A stretch of 64,000 bases of DNA from NCBI RefSeq assembly GCF_014197535.1, contig NZ_JACIFV010000004.1:310001-374000 (forward strand), given 5' to 3'. Positions within the stretch are counted from its first letter, which is position 1. Every line of letters begins with the position of its first letter. Positions 58,170-64,000 of the stretch are shown in pieces. This stretch comes from Rhizobium aethiopicum (GTDB taxonomy: Bacteria > Pseudomonadota > Alphaproteobacteria > Rhizobiales > Rhizobiaceae). The notes under the pieces were generated by a model. It made no database searches. It was given only the letters and a program-made list of their open reading frames with translations, and was not told the origin of the DNA. A program made the position numbers and the translations under genes.

Positions 58170-58202
58170 TTACGAAGTGACGTAAGTCAGCAACCGTCAC
58201 TT
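58170..58202. promoter_or_regulatory. candidate TetR operator before the efflux operon
   Basis: TTACGAAGTGACGTAA (58170-58185) is a palindrome with 5-bp arms. Overlapping it, AAGTGACG (58175-58182) and CGTCACTT (58195-58202) form a perfect 8-bp inverted repeat with a 12-bp spacer that runs into the stop codon of the tetR-type gene. Both lie upstream of the adaptor gene in the 158-bp gap, where a repressor of the pump should bind. Confidence 0.5.
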
Positions 58203-58803
58203 AGCAAGCGCTATTTTGCAGTGCGGCATCGACGAAGCCGACGATTTCCTCGGCACGATGCACCAGCGTCTCCTTGTCGTCGCGGACGATGAGGACAGGG
58301 TGCAGCACGCAGGCGAGCACATCGGCGACGGTCTGTGCCGCACGCTCGGGATCGCGGCAATGATAACGTCCTTCCACCATGCCTTTGCGGATTATCTCGC
58401 CGATTTTTCCCTCGATACGGGCGCGATAGCGATTGCCGGCTTCGAGTTTGGCCTCGATGGTCGAGAGCACCATTTCGAAAATGTAAGGGTTCTTCTGGAT
58501 ATCCTGCAGATGGCCCTCCAGCAGGCGCAGGACGAAGCGGAGCAGTTGCTCCTTCGCGGGCATGTCCTGGTCGAGAGGGACGAAACGCTCGGCGGCATTG
58601 TCGAGATGTCGCCCGGCGATGGCATCGACCAGCGCCACCTTGGAACGGAAATGCTTGAAGACATTGGCGGGCGACATGTGCAGCGCGCCTGATATATCTG
58701 CGATCGACACTGCGGCGAAGCCGCGTTCGCGAAACAGCATCTCCGCCATGGAGAGGATGTCCTGTCGCGTTTCCTCGGCCTTGCGTCTCGGCCTTCTTAC
58801 CAT
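58201..58803 (-). CDS. TetR-family regulator of the RND efflux operon
   Basis: 200 residues. N-terminal helix-turn-helix (MLFRERGFAAVSIADISGAL, MSPANVFKHFRSK) and a helical C-terminal ligand domain. It reads in the same direction as the pump genes, which start 158 bases downstream, so it probably represses them and perhaps shares their transcript. ATG 58803 is used since the upstream extension is Gly/Pro-rich non-coding sequence. Confidence 0.9.
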   Translation of the reverse strand: MVRRPRRKAEETRQDILSMAEMLFRERGFAAVSIADISGALHMSPANVFKHFRSKVALVDAIAGRHLDNAAERFVPLDQDMPAKEQLLRFVLRLLEGHLQDIQKNPYIFEMVLSTIEAKLEAGNRYRARIEGKIGEIIRKGMVEGRYHCRDPERAAQTVADVLACVLHPVLIVRDDKETLVHRAEEIVGFVDAALQNSAC

Positions 58804-58911
58804 CCGTCCCCCGCCGGGCGTCGCCCGGTACCCCTTTTTGCCGATGCTAGCGCTATTCAGCGAAAACTGCCAAGCCGATGCAAGGCCCGGCGGCTTTCGC
58901 ACGTCGCCTGT

Positions 58912-59907
58912 TCAAGGGAAATAGGGGGCGAGGTTGTTGCGGACACGGGCAAGCGGCGTCTCGCCGCTATTGTCCGGGACAAAGCGCTCGCCGGTTATCG
59001 CCTCGTAGGCCCTGATATAGACGGCCGAGGTCTGCTCGATCAGTTCGGTGGGGATTTCAGGGATTTCATCCTTGTAGGGGTCGCAACGCTCCGCCACCCA
59101 GGCGCGGACGAAATCCTTGTCGAAACTTTCCGGGCGCTTGCCGGCGGCAAAACTTGCCGGATAGGTTTCGGCAAGCCAGTAGCGGCTGCTGTCCGGCGTG
59201 TGAATCTCGTCGGCGAGAATGATGTTGCCGTCGCCGTCGGTGCCGAATTCATATTTGGTATCGACGAGGATCAGGCCTTGCTTCGCGGCCATGTCCTGGC
59301 CGCGGGCAAAGAGCGCGAGTGCATATTTCGACAAGGTCTCCCACTGCTGGCTGGTCAGAAGGCCGCGCGTGACGATTTCCGCGGGCGTCAGCGGTTCGTC
59401 ATGGCCTCCGTCGAATTCCTTGCTGGTCGGCGTGATCACGGGTTCCGGCAGGATCTGATTGTCGCGCATGCCGTCCGGCAGACGCATGCCGTACATCTCC
59501 CGCTCACCCTTCTTATAGAGGGTCAGGATCGAGGTGCCGGTGGTGCCGGCGAGATAACCGCGCACGACGATTTCGACCGGCAGGATGTCGAGCCGCTTGC
59601 CGATGACCACATTCGGATCGGGATAGTCGAGCACGTGGTTCGGGCAAATGTCCTTCGTCGCCTCGAACCAGTAACGCGCCGTCTGCGTCAGCACCTGGCC
59701 CTTATTGGGAATACAAGTGAGAATGCGGTCGAAAGCGCTCAGCCGATCTGTGCTGATGATAATGCGGCTTCCGTCGGGAAGGTCGTAATTCTCGCGCACC
59801 TTGCCGCGATAGTAGTTCGGCAGTTCCGGGAAATGGGCTTCGGAGAGGATTCGCACGGCGCTCGACTGTCCTTGTATTTGGCTGATGGCTTCCTGCTCTA
59901 GTTTCAT
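58912..59907 (-). CDS. purC: phosphoribosylaminoimidazole-succinocarboxamide synthase PurC
   Basis: ATP-dependent joining of aspartate to CAIR in purine synthesis, cytoplasmic. 331 residues, the longer SAICAR synthetase form. Motifs: [61 protein letters not shown] and HTPDSSRYW. Rhizobia often have a second, shorter purC elsewhere. The start at 59907 has a weak ribosome site. Confidence 0.93.
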   Translation of the reverse strand: MKLEQEAISQIQGQSSAVRILSEAHFPELPNYYRGKVRENYDLPDGSRIIISTDRLSAFDRILTCIPNKGQVLTQTARYWFEATKDICPNHVLDYPDPNVVIGKRLDILPVEIVVRGYLAGTTGTSILTLYKKGEREMYGMRLPDGMRDNQILPEPVITPTSKEFDGGHDEPLTPAEIVTRGLLTSQQWETLSKYALALFARGQDMAAKQGLILVDTKYEFGTDGDGNIILADEIHTPDSSRYWLAETYPASFAAGKRPESFDKDFVRAWVAERCDPYKDEIPEIPTELIEQTSAVYIRAYEAITGERFVPDNSGETPLARVRNNLAPYFP

Positions 59908-59941
59908 TACCGGCGAAGTCAAGCCGAGCCGAAGTATCGCA

Positions 59942-61684
59942 TCACAGCCAGAACAGAGCCAGAAGAAACAGAGCGAGGCCGTAAGTTGCAACGGCAAGCG
60001 GCCAGCCGGCCCGCAGGAAGTCGCTGAAGCGGTAGCCGCCGATGCCCATCGCCAGCGTGTTGTTGTGATGGCCGAAGGGCGTCAGAAAATCGAGCGAGGC
60101 GCCGATGGCGACCGCGATCAGGTAGGCGTCCGGTGCGTGCTGCCCGATCCTCGCAAATTCGAGTGCGATCGGGGCGAGCACGATTGCGACCGTCGCGTTG
60201 TTGACGAAAGGCGTCAGCGCCATCGCGAGGAAGAGGATGAGGGCGATGCCAGAAAGCGGATGGTTAACCGGCACGATGAGGCTCAGCCAGCCGGCAATCG
60301 TTTCGGCCGCCCCGGTGCTGGCTACCGCCTGGCCGATCGGAATCATCGCCGCGAGCATGATGATGATCGGCCAGTTGAGGTCGGCCATCGCCTGGCGGAT
60401 GTTGAGATGATTGAGCAAAGCGAGGACGAGGACGACACCCGCAAAAGCGACCTCGGAATGCAGGCCCGCCGCCGACGCCGCGACGCCGCAGGCAAACAAT
60501 GCGAAAGGCCGCCAGGAGAGGAGGGCCGGTTCGGCTGAAGCCGTCGGAGCAAGCGGCAGGCACTCGCTTTCCTCCAGCGCTTCGGCGATTGCCGCACGCG
60601 GCCCTTCCAGTCTCAATATATCGCCAATCGACAGTTGCAGATCGAGAAAGCGGCCTTCGATACGCGGTGTGCGCATGGAAAGAGCAGTGACTGCGATGCC
60701 GCGATGGTGGAAGACTTCGAGTGAGCTGACGCGCGAACCCACCAGCGTGCTTTCGGGCATGACGACGGATTCGACCCGGGTGAAATCTGGCGGCTGACCA
60801 TTCAGATGGGCATCGGCCACCAGAGCCTGTGTGGCGGCAAGGCCGGCAAAGATGTCATCGGCGCCTTCGGCAAGCAGCACGTCGCCCGCGCTGATCATCG
60901 ACTGGTCGAGGGGGCCAAAAACGAAATTGCCGTCACGGATCAGCGCGTGCGGTTTGATGCCGAAGCGGGTCAGACACTCGGAAAGCCGTGTGCCGATCAG
61001 CGGCGAAGCATTGGGAATGCAACGTTCGACGACGATGCGACGCGAGCCTTGGGCGAGCGTTGCCGGCAATGCGTCAGATTCCGGGAACAGGTATCGGACC
61101 CGAACGGCGATGAGCAGGATGCCGGCGATTGCGACTGGCAGCCCGACATAGCTGAAATCGAAGAAATGAAAACCAGCACCGGACGTCTTGGCGAGCGCGT
61201 CGCTGACGAGCAGGTTGGCCGGCGTGCCGATCAGCGAGACAAGGCCGCCGAGCAAGGCGGCAAACGAGATGGGCATGATGAGCTGACGGCGGGGGATTGA
61301 GAGTGCTACGCCGAGCCGCAGCGCCACCGGCAAGGTGATTGCAAAGGCGCCGATATTGTTCATGAAGATGGAAAGAACGCCGGCAAGCGAGGAAGCGCCT
61401 GATATGATCTTGAAGTTCGACGGTCTTGCGGCCGCGACACGCGCAGCGAGGCTGTCGAAGAGTTTGGCGCGCGCCAGCACCTGAACGATCAGCAGGATTT
61501 CGATGACGGTGATAACGACGGGGCTGGCGAAGCCCGCGAAGATCTGGTCGGCCGGATAAAGTCCGAGCGCATAGCCGGCGAGCAGGCCAGCAATCGCAGT
61601 CACTTCGATGCGTATGCGCTCGAGCGAGAAGAGAATGAGCATCGCCAGCAGAAGGATCAGCAGGGATGCTTGCTCGAACGACAT
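59942..61684 (-). CDS. SLC13/DASS-type permease with RCK_C domains
   Basis: 580 residues, with the same layout as the permease at 31094-32866: membrane half, two RCK_C-like repeats in the centre ([40 protein letters not shown]), membrane half. [16 protein letters not shown] and [20 protein letters not shown] fit the family. It probably carries sulfate or a di/tricarboxylate. It lies 34 bases upstream of purC and may share a transcript. Confidence 0.88.
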   Translation of the reverse strand: MSFEQASLLILLLAMLILFSLERIRIEVTAIAGLLAGYALGLYPADQIFAGFASPVVITVIEILLIVQVLARAKLFDSLAARVAAARPSNFKIISGASSLAGVLSIFMNNIGAFAITLPVALRLGVALSIPRRQLIMPISFAALLGGLVSLIGTPANLLVSDALAKTSGAGFHFFDFSYVGLPVAIAGILLIAVRVRYLFPESDALPATLAQGSRRIVVERCIPNASPLIGTRLSECLTRFGIKPHALIRDGNFVFGPLDQSMISAGDVLLAEGADDIFAGLAATQALVADAHLNGQPPDFTRVESVVMPESTLVGSRVSSLEVFHHRGIAVTALSMRTPRIEGRFLDLQLSIGDILRLEGPRAAIAEALEESECLPLAPTASAEPALLSWRPFALFACGVAASAAGLHSEVAFAGVVLVLALLNHLNIRQAMADLNWPIIIMLAAMIPIGQAVASTGAAETIAGWLSLIVPVNHPLSGIALILFLAMALTPFVNNATVAIVLAPIALEFARIGQHAPDAYLIAVAIGASLDFLTPFGHHNNTLAMGIGGYRFSDFLRAGWPLAVATYGLALFLLALFWL

Positions 61685-61824
61685 GGGCGGATCCGGTGTT
61701 TCATCGATGGGGGTATGTCGCTGTACCGGAACCGCTGCAGATTTCCGGGTGACAGGCCTTGGGCGGACTGTAGTCGTTCCTCATCTGCTGTACAGAGGCG
61801 CCAGCCGGCAAAAATTGAACAATC

Positions 61825-62538
61825 TCATCTCTTCGGTCGGGCCGAAACCTGCCAGCGGCCCTCGGCATTCCGCTCCAGCACGGGCGTTGCGAAGACACCG
61901 CGGATGCGAGCGATCCATTGCGGCCCGGCGGCTGCGAGGCTATCGCGCCAGCGCTCCGATTGCAGCATGGCCGCGCCGATAACGACAGGTTCGATGCCGG
62001 TGGCCGTCAGCAGATCAACGCCCGAGACGATCGAGGCGCCGCTGGAAATGACGTCATCGATCAGGGCGACGCGCCGCCCGGTCAGCAGCGGCAGCATGCG
62101 CGGATCGATATAGAGGCGCTTGTCCTGTGTCGGGGTGGTGATCGATGACAGAGGAACGGAGAGTTCGTCGCGGTACCAGAACTTGCGCGAGGTGCCGAGC
62201 GGGACGTAGCGGTCGTGACCGAGCTTCTGCGCAACGGCGGCGGCAAGCGTCAAGCCGAGCGTCGGCAGGCCGGCGATGACATCGACGCCCATGGGTTTGA
62301 TCTTTTCGGCGAGACCGTCGGCCAACGCGTCGAGGACGGCGAAGCTCGCCTGGTTGACGATCAGCGAAGCGAGGGCGTGATCGCCATCTGCCAACACGCG
62401 TATCGGCAGGCGAAGCTGGCGGCCGTCTTCCAGCGCGGCGACATAGAAGGTGGTGAATTCCCGATCGTCGGGAAAGGTGCCAGGCGGATGGATCTCCTGC
62501 CAGAAGTCATGCGGCGCCATCTCCGGCACATCGGTCAA
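61825..62538 (-). CDS. phosphoribosyltransferase-domain protein
   Basis: About 237 residues, type I phosphoribosyltransferase fold, with the PRPP-binding motif VALIDDVISSGASI (157-170) and the preceding VDVIAGLPTLGLTLAAAVA. The N-terminal part is not typical of a known enzyme of purine or pyrimidine synthesis. TTG 62538 overlaps the stop of the pseudouridine synthase gene (TTGA) with AAGGG upstream, so coupling is likely; ATG 62520 is an alternative. Exact substrate base is unknown. Confidence 0.8.
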   Translation of the reverse strand: MTDVPEMAPHDFWQEIHPPGTFPDDREFTTFYVAALEDGRQLRLPIRVLADGDHALASLIVNQASFAVLDALADGLAEKIKPMGVDVIAGLPTLGLTLAAAVAQKLGHDRYVPLGTSRKFWYRDELSVPLSSITTPTQDKRLYIDPRMLPLLTGRRVALIDDVISSGASIVSGVDLLTATGIEPVVIGAAMLQSERWRDSLAAAGPQWIARIRGVFATPVLERNAEGRWQVSARPKR

Positions 62539-63338
62539 CGTCTCGCCCTTTCCATGCCGGCTCGTCGGCGCAACCCCTGCAACTCTGCCTCTGTCAACGC
62601 ACGCACGGCGCCCTTTGGAAGTTCCCCGAGTTCGAGCCCGCCGATGGCGACCCGCACAAGGCGCAAGCATTCGGTGCCGAGCGCCTCCAGCATACGGCGG
62701 ATCTGGCGATTGCGGCCTTCATCGAGCTCAACCTCGATCCACGAGTTCCTGTCGCCCTGGCGCAGGCGTCGTGTGGCGGTTGCCGTCAGCAACTCGCCGT
62801 CATGCCGGATGCCGGATGTCATAGCGGCAATTTCCTCGTCGCCCATGAGGCGGTCGATCTGGACATGATAGGTTTTGGTCACATGGGTGATCGGATCGAG
62901 CAGGGTCTGGGCGAACTCGGTGTCATTGGTGAAAAGCAGCAGGCCTTCGCTTGCCTTGTCGAGCCGGCCGACCGGAGAGAGGTGCGGGATGTCGAAATTC
63001 TTGAGGCAATCATAGACCGTCGGCCTGCCCTCGGGATCATGGCGGGTCGTGACGAGCCCGCGTGGCTTGTTGAGCATCAGATAGATTTTCGCCTCGGCGG
63101 CGATGACAAGTCCGTCGACACTGATCCTCGCCGTCGAAAGATCGACCCATGCAGAGGCATCGCTGACGATACGGTCGTCGACGGCGACGCGGCTTTCGGC
63201 AATCAGCCGTTCGGCCTGGGTACGGGAGCAATAGCCGAGCTTGGAAAGGGCGCGCGGAAGGGTGACCCGCTTGCCTGCCATATCGGCGGCAGGCTTCAGC
63301 CGCTCGCGTGTCTTATGCGATGGGCGCCGGTCCCTCAT
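62535..63338 (-). CDS. rRNA pseudouridine synthase (RsuA/RluB/RluE family)
   Basis: 267 residues: S4 RNA-binding domain (LPRALSKLGYCSRTQAERLI), then the catalytic domain with LMLNKPRGLVTT, SPVGRLDKASEGLLLFTND (catalytic Asp) and ELDEGRNRQIRRMLEALG. It converts a specific uridine in ribosomal RNA to pseudouridine; which site cannot be told. Basic N- and C-terminal tails are present. ATG 63338 is used; 63281 is possible. Confidence 0.92.
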   Translation of the reverse strand: MRDRRPSHKTRERLKPAADMAGKRVTLPRALSKLGYCSRTQAERLIAESRVAVDDRIVSDASAWVDLSTARISVDGLVIAAEAKIYLMLNKPRGLVTTRHDPEGRPTVYDCLKNFDIPHLSPVGRLDKASEGLLLFTNDTEFAQTLLDPITHVTKTYHVQIDRLMGDEEIAAMTSGIRHDGELLTATATRRLRQGDRNSWIEVELDEGRNRQIRRMLEALGTECLRLVRVAIGGLELGELPKGAVRALTEAELQGLRRRAGMERARR

Positions 63339-63494
63339 CTGCCATCCATGTCCAGCCTCGATGCCGCTTCTTGGCACGAACGGCCCAACGATGCCAGCAT
63401 GACAAACTAAAACCAAGGTATGATAGGGCGCAAAACGATGTCAGCGCTTCGGATAAAGCGCCGTCTGGGTGAAAAACCGGTTGGTCGCGCCGCC

Positions 63495-63701
63495 TCAGCG
63501 GCAGGCCATGAAGCCGGCCAGTTCCTTGCGACTGACGACGATGCCGGCAGCAGCCTTTACTGGGTCGGGATGGGTATAGGACAGGCTTGGCATTTCAGGC
63601 AGGTCGAGCGCCTGACGCATATTCATGATGCCGACCGCGTAACGGCCGTTGACGCCGTCGGCGCTGACTTCAATGATGCAATTGGCCCTCTTATTGTCCA
63701 T
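63495..63701 (-). CDS. small hypothetical protein (68 aa)
   Basis: ATG at 63701 with GGGAGG seven bases upstream. The sequence is soluble and mixed (CIIEVSADGVNGRYAVGIM, ALDLPEMPSLSYTHPDPVKA) and ends in ELAGFMACR. The good ribosome site supports a real gene. I do not recognise the family. Confidence 0.65.
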   Translation of the reverse strand: MDNKRANCIIEVSADGVNGRYAVGIMNMRQALDLPEMPSLSYTHPDPVKAAAGIVVSRKELAGFMACR

Positions 63702-63773
63702 TGGTCGTCCTCCCGTTCGTTTTTTATGTTGCCATCTCTCGCATTAAAAATTGGTTTTTCTGAGACATAAGCG

Positions 63774-63813
63774 TTTACGCACCCTGCCGAAAATGGGTCG
63801 GCAGGTGCGTAAA
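63774..63813. other. strong hairpin between two small genes
   Basis: TTTACGCACCCTGCCGA (63774-63790) pairs with TCGGCAGGTGCGTAAA (63798-63813) with a single bulged base. No T-run follows on either strand. It may be a weak terminator for the minus-strand gene at 63842 or a repeat. Confidence 0.5.
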
Positions 63814-63841
63814 AGAGCTGGCTTCGGGGCGGATTGAGCGC

Positions 63842-64000
63842 TCAGTGCCACCAATGGCGAGGCTGCGGCTGTGAATTGCCGGATAGCAGGTAGCCAAAGA
63901 GGAAGCCGACCGCCCCGGCAAGCACCAGTGCGGTGGTCGTTGCGGCCGCATGCTCGCGGGCGGCGCCGGCGGCGGCTGCCCCTTCGGCCCGGATTTGGGC
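63842..64000 (-). CDS. small membrane protein, C-terminal part
   Basis: The last 52 residues of a minus-strand gene that begins outside the window. An Ala-rich helix (AEGAAAAGAAREHAAATTTA) precedes a membrane segment (LVLAGAVGFLFGYLLSG) and a tail QPRHWWH. The layout resembles small DUF883/YqjD-type tail-anchored proteins; this is tentative. Confidence 0.6.
   Translation of the reverse strand, partial: AQIRAEGAAAAGAAREHAAATTTALVLAGAVGFLFGYLLSGNSQPQPRHWWH

Overview
The window is a high-GC alphaproteobacterial chromosome segment, most likely from Rhizobium of the leguminosarum/etli group. The reasons are the serC-serA order with a structured leader, the divergent pobA-pobR pair, cbtBA under a cobalamin riboswitch, and rhizobial intergenic palindromes (RIME-like at about 27490-27615, others at 20796-20839 and 29638-29745). 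I see no rRNA, phage, insertion sequence, CRISPR array or replication origin. There is one tRNA gene, tRNA-Met(CAU) at 5478-5554. Dense genes on both strands read as ordinary chromosomal backbone with a few accessory patches. || Layout. 1-5600: end of an outer-membrane barrel gene, serine synthesis (serC, serA), a small conserved gene, mnmA and tRNA-Met. 5600-7000: a small membrane protein and a VCBS-type protein. 7000-13940: a Liv-type ABC importer (livFGMHJ order on the minus strand), then pobA and its AraC-type regulator pobR. 13986-17622: phosphoketolase and acetate kinase, which together make acetyl-phosphate and ATP. 17761-19700: a GGDEF-EAL protein and a 39-residue membrane protein. 19810-22918: a histidine-phosphatase-like gene, a cobalamin riboswitch driving cbtB, cbtA and an unknown exported protein, and a convergent molybdopterin oxidoreductase. 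23028-31009: a DctB/DctD-like two-component system, a tricarboxylate transporter tctCBA and an M20 amidohydrolase. 31094-32866: an SLC13 permease. || 33347-40616 is the most notable block: six tightly coupled genes that look like a decaprenylphosphoryl-arabinose pathway, best known from mycobacterial cell walls and from Nod-factor arabinosylation in Azorhizobium. They encode a HAD phosphatase fused to a UbiA phosphoribosyltransferase, a GtrA-like protein, DprE1-like and DprE2-like enzymes, and two paralogous polytopic GT-C-like proteins. A frameshifted membrane-protein remnant follows. || 41080-44349: a methyltransferase divergent from a second GGDEF-EAL protein. 44462-51922: a minus-strand operon with a LacI-type regulator, a spermidine-class ABC importer, a nucleoside hydrolase and adenine deaminase, which together look like purine nucleoside salvage. 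52088-58803: a TetR regulator with an RND efflux pump (adaptor, pump, outer-membrane channel). 58912-64000: purC, a second SLC13 permease, a phosphoribosyltransferase coupled to an rRNA pseudouridine synthase, and two small genes, the last cut by the window edge. || All family assignments come from reading the translated sequence. No database search was run. Where several starts are possible, the choice rests on visible Shine-Dalgarno sequences and family lengths.
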